64,000 nucleotides of DNA from Hymenobacter taeanensis (GCF_013137895.1 NZ_CP053538.1:1673501-1737500); one strand, 5' to 3'. Shown: positions 24,717 through 33,503, numbered from the stretch's first letter. Numbers and translations are program-made. Notes: generated from the letters alone by a model not told the origin.

Positions 24717-26132
24717 TTGCTTCAATTCTTTAAAAGCTCCCTTCCTACCCGCCTGTTTGCGCTGGTGGTGCTGCTGCTGGCGGTGCGGCTGCCTTTGCTG
24801 TGGTGGGGCGTGGCCCTCACGCCAGTAGAGCTACACGGCCTGCTGGTGGGCGAACGGCTGCACGACGGAGCCATTCCGTACCGCGACCTATACGACAGCA
24901 CTGCTCCGCTGGCAGCGGCTTTATTCGGTACCCTTGAGTTTGTGGCCAACCGCCCACTGTGGCTTTACCGCGTGCTAGCGCTGTTGCTGCTGGGCTTCCA
25001 GGCGTTGCGCTTCAACTTTGTGCTTAACCGGGCTGATGTGCACCCCGAGCGCGGCTACGTAGGCGCCCTGGCCTACCTGCTACTGGCCAGCCTCACCTCC
25101 GACCTCGATACCCTCTCGCCGCTGCTGGTAGGCCACACGTTTATTATTGCGGCCCTGAGTGCCTTGCTGCCTACCTCACGGGAGGGGTACGATAACCGCC
25201 GGCTGTTCAGGGCGGGTTTTCTGGTGGGCGTGGCGGCGCTGTGCTACCTGCCGCTGGCGCTGTTTCTGCTGGTAGGCCTGTTTGCCGTTATCATCTTTGC
25301 GGCTAACTCGTTCAGGAGCTTTTTGCTGCTGGTCTGTGGCTTTCTGTTTCCGTATGCAGTGGCAGGCACCTTCTTCCTCTACACCAATTCGCTGGCGGGT
25401 TTCGTGCAGTTTCATCTTCAGCCCACACTGCAGGGCCTGGCCAACGAAACCGACGGACTGCCCCTGTGGGTGCTGCTGCGGCTGCTGATTCTGCCGGGCG
25501 TGCTGCTGCTGATAGGGCTGGTGCGCAGCTTCACTACGCCGCTGGGCCTGGTATTTCAGGTTAAATTTCAGCAGCTTATGCTAGTGTGGCTGCTAGTGGC
25601 AACGGGTATGGCGGCAGTAGGCCGGGGCATGGCTACGGGCACGCTGGTACTGTTTCTGCCGGCCCTCACCTATTACTGCCTGTTTCTGTGGCAAAAAGCC
25701 CGTCGGGCCTGGGTGCCCGAAGTACTGCTGGTGCTGGTGCTGGCGGCGGTGGTGGTTATCCGCTACCGCACGGTGCTGCACCTGGAGCGTGTGCTTCAGC
25801 TACCGCCTGAGAGCAACTACGCCGTGAACCCCCACCCGAACTACGCCTTTCTGGAAGGCCAGCACCTGCTGGTACTCGGCCCCGACCAGCGCCCCTACCT
25901 CAAAAACCGCCTGGCCACCCCGTACCTCGATTGGCAACTGGCGCAGGTCGACTTTGGCCACCTGAACGAGTACGACGCTGTGTTCCGCCTGTCGCAGAAC
26001 TTCGAGTCGGCGCCTCCCCGCTACCTCATTGATCAGGCCGGACTTATGCCGGAGCTGCAGTACAAAGTGCCCACCATCTTCGGCCGCTACGAGCGTACCA
26101 ATACCCCCCAGGTGTACCGGCTGACGCGGTGA
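24717..26132 (+). CDS. Polytopic membrane protein, possible GT-C-type glycosyltransferase
   Basis: The 471-residue protein has about ten hydrophobic helices in the first ~370 residues and a soluble C-terminal domain. The loop after the first helix, GERLHDGAIPYRDLYDSTAPLAAAL, resembles the first external loop of GT-C membrane glycosyltransferases, where a conserved acidic residue binds metal and lipid-linked sugar. This is a resemblance, not a proof. The start is TTG at 24717; an ATG at 24710 is out of frame and ends after seven codons. Another reading is that translation begins further in. Monocistronic; its stop is the left border of a palindromic element. Confidence 0.7.
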   Translation: MLQFFKSSLPTRLFALVVLLLAVRLPLLWWGVALTPVELHGLLVGERLHDGAIPYRDLYDSTAPLAAALFGTLEFVANRPLWLYRVLALLLLGFQALRFNFVLNRADVHPERGYVGALAYLLLASLTSDLDTLSPLLVGHTFIIAALSALLPTSREGYDNRRLFRAGFLVGVAALCYLPLALFLLVGLFAVIIFAANSFRSFLLLVCGFLFPYAVAGTFFLYTNSLAGFVQFHLQPTLQGLANETDGLPLWVLLRLLILPGVLLLIGLVRSFTTPLGLVFQVKFQQLMLVWLLVATGMAAVGRGMATGTLVLFLPALTYYCLFLWQKARRAWVPEVLLVLVLAAVVVIRYRTVLHLERVLQLPPESNYAVNPHPNYAFLEGQHLLVLGPDQRPYLKNRLATPYLDWQLAQVDFGHLNEYDAVFRLSQNFESAPPRYLIDQAGLMPELQYKVPTIFGRYERTNTPQVYRLTR

Positions 26133-26135
26133 AAC

Positions 26136-26370
26136 GGTGAGTTGGTGATTACGCAAGTCAGTGAAGTGGCCTAGGCCTGTCATTGCGAGGAAGCATGACG
26201 AAGCAACCTTTCCTATTCGCAGTGAGAAGCCTTAATCCTAGAAAAGCCCTTACCTCCTGCGTGGAGGTAAGGGCTTTTACACAGGTCAAAGGTACGCGCG
26301 CATCAAAGGAAGGATTGCTTCGCTTCGCTCGCAATGACACTTCACTAACTCACGTAATCACCAACTCACC
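26136..26370. repeat. 235-bp palindromic element filling the gap between convergent genes
   Basis: Outer arms 26136-26168 and 26338-26370 are inverted copies with three mismatches in 33 bases. Inside them lie inner inverted segments with core GTCATTGCGAGGAAGC (26179 on) and its complement ending at 26338, and at the centre a terminator hairpin (26242-26278). The element starts three bases after one stop codon and ends one base before the other, so it occupies essentially the whole intergenic space. It combines the GTGA-phrase repeat and the REP-like core in one unit. It has no coding capacity. Confidence 0.8.
26242..26278. terminator. Bidirectional terminator at the centre of the palindromic element
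   Basis: Perfect 16-base arms AAAAGCCCTTACCTCC and its complement, with a 5-base loop (26258-26262), give a GC-rich stem flanked by A and T runs. It serves the convergent genes ending at 26132 and 26372. Confidence 0.85.
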
Positions 26371-26371
26371 G

Positions 26372-26806
26372 CTAGCAGCTGATCTTGTTCACGCGGGTTT
26401 GGTGGCGGCCGCCTTCGAAGGCGGTGTTCAGGAACTGGCTGACGATACCGCGGGCAGTTTCCTCGCTGATGAAGCGGGCCGGGATGCAGATGATGTTGGC
26501 ATCATTGTGCTGGCGGGCCAGTGTAGCCAGCTCCTCTTCCCAGGCAATAGCCGCCCGAATGCCCTGGTGCTTATTGGCCGTGATACACACGCCGTTGGCG
26601 GAGCCGCACACCAGAATACCACGCTGCAGCTCACCGCTGGTAATGGCCGAGGCTAGCGGGTGCACAAAGTCGGGGTAATCAACGGAATCAAGGGAGTGGG
26701 TGCCGAAGTCGCGGACCTCGTAGCCATTGTCGCGCAGCCACTGGCCTAGCATCTGCTTGTACTCGAAGCCAGCGTGGTCGGAGCCGATGGCAATCAGGTT
26801 ACTCAT
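26372..26806 (-). CDS. rpiB: Ribose 5-phosphate isomerase B
   Basis: RpiB interconverts ribose 5-phosphate and ribulose 5-phosphate in the pentose phosphate pathway. The 144-residue length is typical. The start at 26806 (MSNLIAIGSDHAGFEYK) is fixed by the family's first strand, with the conserved DHAG motif (Asp10-His11). The active-site Cys block reads LVCGSANGVCITANKHQGIRAA, as in Bacteroidetes RpiB, and the conserved (H)ND is at ARQHNDANI. Upstream on the same strand is tatC with a 94-base gap. Confidence 0.93.
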   Translation of the reverse strand: MSNLIAIGSDHAGFEYKQMLGQWLRDNGYEVRDFGTHSLDSVDYPDFVHPLASAITSGELQRGILVCGSANGVCITANKHQGIRAAIAWEEELATLARQHNDANIICIPARFISEETARGIVSQFLNTAFEGGRHQTRVNKISC

Positions 26807-26900
26807 ATCAAAAGGATTAGGATGGAGCGAAAATGAAAAAGGCTGGCCAGGTAACGAAACGTTCACCGGGCCAGCCCTTGCTTCATGCAAACAAGTAAAA

Positions 26901-27773
26901 TCAGGCTACGCCCTGGTTTTCCGCAAGCTGCGCGTTTAGGGAGGCCGTGCGGTTGCGCGTTACTACGCGGGCAATATTAATGCTGAGCTCATAGAGCAGC
27001 ACAATGGGGATGGTAACAATGATCTGGGAAGTAACCTCGGGGGGCGTGATGATGGCCGCAATAACCAGCACTACCACAATGGCGTGCTTGCGGTACACCT
27101 GCATGATTTCGGGGGTAATCAGGCCCGCTTTCGCCAGGAAGAACACAATCATGGGCAGCTCAAATACGAATGCGCAAGCCACCGACATGGTAGTGAGCGT
27201 GCTCAGGTAGCTCTGCATGTCAATCTGGTTCTCAATGGTGGGGTCAACCACGTAGCCGGCCAGGAACTGAATGCTCATGGGAGCAGCAATGTAGTACCCG
27301 AACAACAGGCCCATTGCAAACAGCAACGACACGAAGAACACCGCTCCCTGGGAGTTTTGGCGCTCATGTGGGTACAGGCCCGGCTTAATGAAGCGCCACA
27401 GCTCCCAGAACAAATACGGAAAGCCTAGCACCAGCCCCACGATAAAGCTCGTGCTGATGTGCATGGTCAGCTGCCCGCTCATCTCGCGGTTCTGAATCAC
27501 GAAGCCGATTTTATCAATGCACACGTTAGGCGCACCCAGCCAGGCGGCAAACTTGCACGACATCCGGTAGGTCCAGAAGTCGGGGCGCGAGGGACCCAGG
27601 ATGAGGTCGTGAAACAGGAACTCCTTGGAAAAGAAGGCAGCAGTGGCAAACGCCACCACCGCAATGGCCGCACGGATGATATGCCACCGCAGAGCTTCCA
27701 GGTGGTCTATGAAAGACATTTCGTGCTGGTCGCCCCGCACAGGTTGTTCGGTATTCAAGGGGGAAGTAGCCAA
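26901..27773 (-). CDS. tatC: Sec-independent protein translocase TatC
   Basis: TatC is the receptor of the twin-arginine export system and binds RR signal peptides in the inner membrane. The 290-residue protein has the family N-terminus MSFIDHLEALRWHIIRA, the loop sequence PYLFWELWRFIKPGLYPHER, and six hydrophobic helices. The conserved Glu in the FWE(L/I)WxF motif is present. A larger first periplasmic loop (residues ~55-95, with two Cys) is common in Bacteroidetes. TatA/B are not in the window. At least one encoded protein here, at 55034-55723, carries a good Tat signal. Confidence 0.93.
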   Translation of the reverse strand: MATSPLNTEQPVRGDQHEMSFIDHLEALRWHIIRAAIAVVAFATAAFFSKEFLFHDLILGPSRPDFWTYRMSCKFAAWLGAPNVCIDKIGFVIQNREMSGQLTMHISTSFIVGLVLGFPYLFWELWRFIKPGLYPHERQNSQGAVFFVSLLFAMGLLFGYYIAAPMSIQFLAGYVVDPTIENQIDMQSYLSTLTTMSVACAFVFELPMIVFFLAKAGLITPEIMQVYRKHAIVVVLVIAAIITPPEVTSQIIVTIPIVLLYELSINIARVVTRNRTASLNAQLAENQGVA

Positions 27774-27908
27774 AAGGTGAGGTAGAGAAATGGTGGGTCG
27801 GCAGGCAAATACAGCACCCAGCGAAAGACAAACGAAATTTAACCCAAACAGGATGCTACCAGCCTACAATCGATGGATTTTGCTTGGGCGCCGGCTCACC
27901 AGTTCACC

Positions 27909-29201
27909 TTACGCGAAGAGGGGGTACTGCTGCATCCACTCCTGCACTTGCCCCCGCACCTGACTGATGCGGGCGTCGTCGGCGTTGTGGGTCAGCACCT
28001 CGTCAATGAAGTCTACGATGCGCACCATATCGGGCTCACGCAGGCCGCGCGTGGTTACGGCGGCCGAGCCAATACGCATGCCGCTGGTCACGAAGGGCGA
28101 CTTATCATCGAAGGGCACCATGTTTTTGTTGATGGTGATGTCGGCCTTGATGAGGGTATTCTCGGCGAGCTTACCCGTGAGGCCTTTACTGCGCAGGTCA
28201 ATCAGCATCAGGTGGTTATCAGTACCGCCAGAAATGATCTGGTAGCCGCGCTCCACAAAAGCACCAGCCAGCGCCTGGGCATTCTTAATTACCTGGTGGG
28301 TGTACTCGGTGTAGGCGTCGCTGAGGGCTTCGCCGAAGGCTACGGCCTTGGCCCCAATTACGTGCTCCAGGGGGCCGCCCTGGGTACCGGGGAATACGGC
28401 ACCATCGAGCAGGCTGCTCATCATCCGGATTTCGCCCTTGGGGGTTTTGATGCCGAAGGGGTTCTCGAAGTCCTTACCCAACAGAATGAGGCCGCCGCGG
28501 GGGCCGCGCAAGGTTTTGTGGGTGGTGGTGGTTACAATGTGGCAGTGGTCGAAGGGGTTGTTCAGCAAGCCTTTGGCAATGAGGCCGGAGGGGTGCGAAA
28601 TATCGGCCAGCAGCAGGGCACCTACCTCGTCGGCGGCTTCGCGCAGGGCTTTGTAGTCCCAGTCGCGGGAGTAAGCTGAGGCGCCGCAGATGATGAGTTT
28701 AGGCTGCTCACGACGGGCGGTTTCCTTTACCTTCTCCCAGTCGATGAGGCCGGTTTCGGGCTCTACGCCGTAGAACGAGGGCTTATAGAGCTTGCCCGAG
28801 AAGTTTACCGGCGAGCCGTGGGTGAGGTGACCACCGTGGCTCAAGTCAAAGCCGAGGATTTTGTCGCCGGGGTTGAGCACGGCCAGCATCACGGCCGCGT
28901 TAGCCTGGGCCCCGGAGTGCGGCTGCACGTTTACCCACTCAACGCCAAACAACTCCTTGGCGCGATCAATGGCCAGCTGCTCAATCTGATCAACTATTTC
29001 GCAGCCACCGTAGTAGCGCTTGCCGGGCAGGCCCTCGGCGTATTTGTTGGTGAGAATGGAGCCCTGGGCCCGCATTACTTGCTCCGAAACGTAGTTTTCA
29101 GAAGCAATGAGTTCAATACCGTGGGTTTGCCGCTCTTTTTCCTTTTGAATGAGGTCGAAGATGGCCGTGTCTTGGGCGAGGGTGGTGGCTTGCGTTTCCA
29201 T
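27909..29201 (-). CDS. glyA: Serine hydroxymethyltransferase
   Basis: GlyA is a PLP-dependent cytoplasmic enzyme that transfers the serine hydroxymethyl group to tetrahydrofolate, giving glycine and 5,10-methylene-THF. The 430-residue product has all the family blocks: [12 protein letters not shown] near the N-terminus, [22 protein letters not shown], and the PLP-binding [14 protein letters not shown] with Lys229. The -7 box TACCTTTG at 29207-29214 ends five bases before the start codon, so the mRNA is predicted to be leaderless. It stands alone. Confidence 0.96.
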   Translation of the reverse strand: METQATTLAQDTAIFDLIQKEKERQTHGIELIASENYVSEQVMRAQGSILTNKYAEGLPGKRYYGGCEIVDQIEQLAIDRAKELFGVEWVNVQPHSGAQANAAVMLAVLNPGDKILGFDLSHGGHLTHGSPVNFSGKLYKPSFYGVEPETGLIDWEKVKETARREQPKLIICGASAYSRDWDYKALREAADEVGALLLADISHPSGLIAKGLLNNPFDHCHIVTTTTHKTLRGPRGGLILLGKDFENPFGIKTPKGEIRMMSSLLDGAVFPGTQGGPLEHVIGAKAVAFGEALSDAYTEYTHQVIKNAQALAGAFVERGYQIISGGTDNHLMLIDLRSKGLTGKLAENTLIKADITINKNMVPFDDKSPFVTSGMRIGSAAVTTRGLREPDMVRIVDFIDEVLTHNADDARISQVRGQVQEWMQQYPLFA

Positions 29202-29206
29202 GGCTT

Positions 29207-29214
29207 CAAAGGTA
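29207..29214 (-). promoter_or_regulatory. -7 box TACCTTTG of glyA
   Basis: On the minus strand TACCTTTG matches the consensus exactly, and only five bases separate it from the glyA ATG, so transcription is predicted to begin at or next to the start codon. Confidence 0.6.
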
Positions 29215-29526
29215 GCGGATCAACGGTGAAATTGTGAGATGGCAAAATTGTGCGTTGCCGTTCTCACGACGCTATCCATTTTAGTACGGAGCGAGTTACA
29301 AAATTTGGTTATGTGGCCTAGCATCAACCGGTTGGCGGCGTGTGCAATAAGTGTCAGGCCCAGAATGCGCAGTAGGCCAGGTAAGCTTGGGCGCCGCGCC
29401 GCGCATGTGAAGTAACCTGCTCCTCAATGAGGATTAAGTGATTCTAAGCTGCTCGTACCCCGCCACGTCACCAAACCAGAAATTTTATTTCTCGAAAAAG
29501 GCCAGATATATTTCAATTATCCTATT

Positions 29527-29555
29527 GCTGCTACGCCGCCTCTTGCGGTAGCAGC
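29527..29555. repeat. Inverted repeat in the leader of the glucanase gene
   Basis: The arms GCTGCTAC (29527-29534) and GTAGCAGC (29548-29555) pair across a 13-base loop with further GC pairing possible. It lies 155 bases before the glucanase ATG, and could be an mRNA structure or an operator. Confidence 0.4.
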
Positions 29556-29709
29556 CTAGCCCCGGCGCCGCTCCTGGGCCCCCCCTTTCCCCTTCTGACC
29601 TCGCTGCCCTTCAGCTTGCTTACACATACGGGTTACACCTGCTTCCGCCGCAGCAGTAGTGGCCTAGTGTGCACTGTCCAATCCATTCCCACCACAACCA
29701 ATTCATCGT

Positions 29710-31950
29710 ATGAAAAAGCGTACTCTACTTGCCTTGCTGACCTTGCTTGTCGGCGTGCTCAGCCCCCTGGTCACCTGGGCCCAAGGCAGCATTCCGTTTA
29801 CTATTGCCAACAACTCGCCTTACGCCGATAACACGCTGTACGTAGCCATTGTAGGCATTGACCCAGCCGGTAACCACGTCTGGATTAACGCGCAGAACGG
29901 ACAGGTACTGCCCATGTCGTCGTCGTACAATACGGCACTGGGGCCTACATATAATGGCAACACTGGCCCCGGCGGCAACTCGCGCTATGCGGCCTGCTTC
30001 ACGCGCCTCAGCGACATCCCGAACAAGACGTTTACGCTGCCTTACATTGCGGGCTGCCGGGTTTTCATCTCGCAGGGCCAGCAGCTGTATCTGTATTTCT
30101 TTGGAGCCTCGGGGGCACCTTCGGGCTACGCCGCACCCAACCCTCAAAACCCGAACGACCCTAACAGGGACATTAAATATGAGTTTATTGAACTGACCAA
30201 CAACGCTTCCGGCTTCTTCGGCAACACCACCCGCGTTGATGCGTTCCGCTACCCCATGGGCTTAGAGCTATTTGGCAGCGGCTACCAGAAACGCACCGGC
30301 GAGCTGAAAACTGCCGCCGATATTGTGGCCGCCTACAAGGCTAACGTGCCCACTGAGTTCCAGGGCAACGTTAACAACACAACAGGTGAAATTACCTTTC
30401 CCTCCAAAACCGCGGCCTTCCAGGATGGCTCAAACGGCACCGTAGCCGGCCCTTATGGGCAGTACTTCAAAAGCTACATTGATGCCATCTGGAACAAGTA
30501 TAAGAGCACTGACTTGATCTTCTACGCTGGCAACGCGGGCGTATTCAAGGGCCGCGTAGATGCCAACGACCGGTTGGTAGTAGTAGGCCAGTCGGGCGCT
30601 TTTGCGGGCCGCACGGGCATCATCAATGGCCGCCCAACCACCCAAATGGCATTTGAGGGCAAGGGCCTGCTCGACAACCGGGTAAGCGACGGCGACTGCG
30701 ACTTAGTGGTGCAGGCCCAGATGACGGCCGCCATCAACCGCCACGTAGTAGACGTGACCACCCCCACCCCCGGCCAGCAGAACTGGTACGATGCCAGCAA
30801 GTATTACCAGGCCGGCCCGGCCAACTACTACGCCCGTTTCTGGCACCTGCCCGGCATCAGCGTAGACAACCTCTCCTATGGGTTTGCTTATGACGACGTA
30901 AACGACCAGTCGGCCACGTTGCAAACGCCACGGCCCACCAAAGTCATTGCTACTTTTGGCGGGTACGCCGGCAGCACGCCGCCCCCGGCCACGGGTGTGA
31001 GCACCATGTACAAAGACTGCAACTACACCGGCACGGCCGTAAATCTGCCCGTGGGCGACTACAACCTGGCGGCGCTACAGAGCCGCGGCATCCTCAACGA
31101 CGACATTTCCTCGCTTAAGGTGAATACCGGCTACGAAGTGGTGCTGTATGAAAACGACAACTTCACTGGGGGCACGCTCACGGTGGGCAGCGCTGGCAAC
31201 ACCTGCCTAGTAAATAACCCACTGGGCACCGGCAACTGGAACGACAAGGCAACCTCCTTGCGGGTACGTACCGCTACCACCAGCACCACATTTAGCCTGC
31301 TGCTCCAGGCTGAAGCCGCCAACGTGAACAGCGGCATGACCGTGGAGGCCTGCTCCGATGCGGGTGGCGGCCAAAATATGGGCTACGTAGATGCCGGTGA
31401 CTACTTGGTGTTCAATGGTATCAACTTCCCCACCTCGGGCACTTACACTATTGAGTACCGCGTAGCCAGCGGGGCCAGCGGGGGCACTGTCTCCTCCGAC
31501 CTGAATGCCGGCGCTATTCAGCTGGGTAGCACTGCCATTCCGGCCACCGGCGGCTGGCAGACCTGGACTACCGTTTCCCGGACGGTGACCATCAACGCGG
31601 GCACCTACAACTTTGGCATCTATGCTCAAACCGGCGGCTGGAACATCAACTGGATTCGGATTACGAAATCTAACACCGCTGCCCGCACCACGCTGGCCAC
31701 CACCGATGCCCGCAGCCTAGACGCCGCGCAACTCTACCCCAACCCAGCAACCGACCGCGTGCAGCTAAGTGGCCTAGACGGGCAGCTTGCGGGTAGCCGC
31801 TACCGCATTCTGGATGTGCGCGGTAAAACTGTGGCCGAAGGGGCCTTCGACCAAGGTGCCGCACCGGTGCAGAAGCTCACCAGCGGCATGTATCTGCTGC
31901 AGGTAAGCACCCAAGACCAGCGCGTAGTTACCAGGCGCTTCACCAAATAG
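29710..31950 (+). CDS. Secreted GH64 beta-1,3-glucanase with beta/gamma-crystallin, CBM6 and T9SS sorting domains
   Basis: This is a 746-residue modular extracellular enzyme. A Sec signal peptide (ending TWAQ) is followed by a GH64 endo-beta-1,3-glucanase domain at about residues 26-420, with stretches typical of the family such as YEFIELTNNASGFFGNTTRVDAF and FWHLPGISVDNLSYGFAYDD. A beta/gamma-crystallin-like domain (about 432-520, NDDISSLKV and WNDKATSLRV) and a CBM6-type carbohydrate-binding domain (about 528-655, AEAANVNSGMTVE...MGYVDAGDYLVF) come next. The end (about 668-746, LYPNPATDRVQLSG...SGMYLLQV) is a type A T9SS sorting domain, so it is exported through the outer membrane. Likely role: degradation of fungal or algal beta-1,3-glucan. 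Confidence 0.9.
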   Translation: MKKRTLLALLTLLVGVLSPLVTWAQGSIPFTIANNSPYADNTLYVAIVGIDPAGNHVWINAQNGQVLPMSSSYNTALGPTYNGNTGPGGNSRYAACFTRLSDIPNKTFTLPYIAGCRVFISQGQQLYLYFFGASGAPSGYAAPNPQNPNDPNRDIKYEFIELTNNASGFFGNTTRVDAFRYPMGLELFGSGYQKRTGELKTAADIVAAYKANVPTEFQGNVNNTTGEITFPSKTAAFQDGSNGTVAGPYGQYFKSYIDAIWNKYKSTDLIFYAGNAGVFKGRVDANDRLVVVGQSGAFAGRTGIINGRPTTQMAFEGKGLLDNRVSDGDCDLVVQAQMTAAINRHVVDVTTPTPGQQNWYDASKYYQAGPANYYARFWHLPGISVDNLSYGFAYDDVNDQSATLQTPRPTKVIATFGGYAGSTPPPATGVSTMYKDCNYTGTAVNLPVGDYNLAALQSRGILNDDISSLKVNTGYEVVLYENDNFTGGTLTVGSAGNTCLVNNPLGTGNWNDKATSLRVRTATTSTTFSLLLQAEAANVNSGMTVEACSDAGGGQNMGYVDAGDYLVFNGINFPTSGTYTIEYRVASGASGGTVSSDLNAGAIQLGSTAIPATGGWQTWTTVSRTVTINAGTYNFGIYAQTGGWNINWIRITKSNTAARTTLATTDARSLDAAQLYPNPATDRVQLSGLDGQLAGSRYRILDVRGKTVAEGAFDQGAAPVQKLTSGMYLLQVSTQDQRVVTRRFTK

Positions 31951-31971
31951 GTTTCTCTACACCCAATAGGC

Positions 31972-32004
31972 AAAAGGCCGCCCAGCGTTGGGCGGCCTTT
32001 TTTT
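31972..32004 (+). terminator. Intrinsic terminator of the glucanase gene
   Basis: Arms AAAAGGCCGCCCA (31972-31984) and TGGGCGGCCTTTT (31989-32001) with a 4-base loop, running into seven T residues. It begins 22 bases after the stop codon. Confidence 0.92.
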
Positions 32005-32081
32005 GCGTAAATCACCGGCCTAGGCCACTCATTTTACGGTGGAGCTTGCTCGTTGTCGATAGTTCCTTGTTACTTGCCACT

Positions 32082-32597
32082 ATGAACACCTCTCAGCAGT
32101 TAGCCGAAGTCCTGACCAGTCTGCGCGTAGGCAACCAGTCGTTTCTGGTGAACTTCTACGAGCAGAACCGCGGCCTATTTGCCCGTTGGGCCCGGCGGCA
32201 ACACAACCTGGCCCCTGCCGCTGCCCACGAGCTGCTCCGGACGGTGCTGGTGGAGTTCTACGATCAGGTAGCAGACGGCCGCATGACCAAGCTCCCTCCT
32301 GATTTGCGGGCTTACCTATACGGCATGGCCGGAGAGCACCTTGCCGTAGCCGGCCGCACCACCACCGAGCTGCCCGTGGCTGAGGCCAGCCGCCGCCAAT
32401 ACCTGCTAGGCCTGTTCCGGCAGCTTAACACCGACTGCCAAAAGGTGCTGATGTACTTCTATTTCCGGGGCTACAACTTTGAGAAGGTAGCCGGCAAAAT
32501 GGGCTTTGCCAACTCTACGGTGGCCCGCATCCAGAAAGCCGGGTGCCTGCGCCAGCTCTATGAGCTGCGCCTGCGCAGCGAAAGCACTGGCTTGTAG
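32082..32597 (+). CDS. ECF-like RNA polymerase sigma factor
   Basis: The product is about 171 residues and is placed as starting at 32082 (MNTSQQLAEVL). The first half resembles sigma region 2 (NFYEQNRGLFARWARRQH...), and the second half has a region-4 helix-turn-helix, RQYLLGLFRQLNTDCQKVLMYFYFRGYNFEKVAGKMGFANSTVARIQKAGCLRQLYEL, a pattern shared by ECF sigma factors and phage-type sigma-like proteins. Region 2 is divergent, so promoter melting function is less certain. The next gene encodes a membrane protein with TPR repeats that often accompanies such factors in Bacteroidetes. Confidence 0.75.
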   Translation: MNTSQQLAEVLTSLRVGNQSFLVNFYEQNRGLFARWARRQHNLAPAAAHELLRTVLVEFYDQVADGRMTKLPPDLRAYLYGMAGEHLAVAGRTTTELPVAEASRRQYLLGLFRQLNTDCQKVLMYFYFRGYNFEKVAGKMGFANSTVARIQKAGCLRQLYELRLRSESTGL

Positions 32598-32696
32598 CGG
32601 GCGGCTGCCAGCTTCTGCGTAGCTTAGCCCCTGGTTCCATTATCCTCCGCGCCCCGCTGGCCTGGCCCGCGGCTTACTTGTATCCCTGGTTTTAGC

Positions 32697-33503
32697 ATGG
32701 CCCCGTCTGCCCCCGATCTGCGCCCCTACCTGGAAGAGCTGGAACGCTTTGCCGATGGGCAGATGACCATTGCTGAGCAGGAAGCCTTTGAGCTGCGCCT
32801 GGAGCAGGATGCAGTATTGGCACAAGCCTTCCTCACCTACGAGCAGCTAACCGCCGATTTACGCTGGGTAGCGGGCCACGAAACCCTGCGCCTACGCTTA
32901 GAGTCTCTGGACCGCCGCCTCAATCAGCGCCAGCAAGCCCTGACCCGCATTAAGCAGCAGCAGCGCAAAACTCAAAAACGCTGGGGCCTACTGGCCAGTT
33001 TGGTGGCCGTGGCCGCGCTGGCACTGTGGTTGCTGCTTCGCCCCAACAACTCTTCCCTGGAAGAGGCCTGGGCTCAGTATTATGTACCCGATGAGGGCCT
33101 ACCCGCGGCGGTTATCAACGAGGAGCGGCGCCCGCTCCTGGCCGAAGCCATGCGCGAATACAAAGAAGGGCACTACCCTACGGCCCTGTTCACGCTACGC
33201 CGCGTGCCTACTACTAACCTCGGCCAGGACACCCTGCTGTATTACACCGGCATCTTTCTGCTGAGCCAGTGCCGCCAGGAAGCCGAGAAAGCTCAGGATG
33301 CCCAAACATTTCTGCGCAAAGTAAGTCAACAGCCGGGCTCGGTGCTGGCGCCAAAGGCCCGGTATCACTTGGGTATGTCATACTGGTTTACGCAGCAACC
33401 GGAGCAGGCCCGCACCACCCTACAAACCGTGGCCGACGATGCTGGCAACCCGTACCAACAAGCCGCTCAGCGCCTCCTGCAAACCGACCAACTATCCCGC
33501 TAG
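32697..33503 (+). CDS. Membrane-anchored TPR protein, probable anti-sigma-type partner
   Basis: The 268-residue protein has a cytoplasmic N-terminal ~100 residues rich in charged helices (LEELERFADGQMTIAEQEAFELRLEQDAVL), a single transmembrane helix (RWGLLASLVAVAALALWLLLRP, about 97-118) and a periplasmic TPR-like region (ALFTLRRV...LLYYTGIFLLSQC..., and AKARYHLGMSYWFTQQPEQARTTL). The N-terminal part resembles zinc-free anti-sigma domains of Bacteroidetes. It follows the sigma-like gene by 99 bases and should regulate it by sequestration. That link is inference from order and architecture. Its stop codon overlaps the stop of the convergent phosphatase gene. Confidence 0.7.
   Translation: MAPSAPDLRPYLEELERFADGQMTIAEQEAFELRLEQDAVLAQAFLTYEQLTADLRWVAGHETLRLRLESLDRRLNQRQQALTRIKQQQRKTQKRWGLLASLVAVAALALWLLLRPNNSSLEEAWAQYYVPDEGLPAAVINEERRPLLAEAMREYKEGHYPTALFTLRRVPTTNLGQDTLLYYTGIFLLSQCRQEAEKAQDAQTFLRKVSQQPGSVLAPKARYHLGMSYWFTQQPEQARTTLQTVADDAGNPYQQAAQRLLQTDQLSR

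Larger units (their letters stand above)
29202..29709. other. 508-base divergent spacer between glyA and the glucanase gene
   Basis: Contents in order: the glyA promoter (29207-29214), a GTGA-phrase tract (about 29225-29252), an AT-rich segment near 29480-29525 and an inverted repeat at 29527-29555. Two TAGGCCA-type motifs occur (about 29312 and 29372). No convincing small gene is present. The glucanase promoter must be here but no exact TAnnTTTG box is obvious. Confidence 0.5.

Noticed and set aside
27873..28679. 268-codon plus-strand open frame opposite glyA
   Set aside because: It is the antisense of the highly conserved glyA and shows no recognisable domain.
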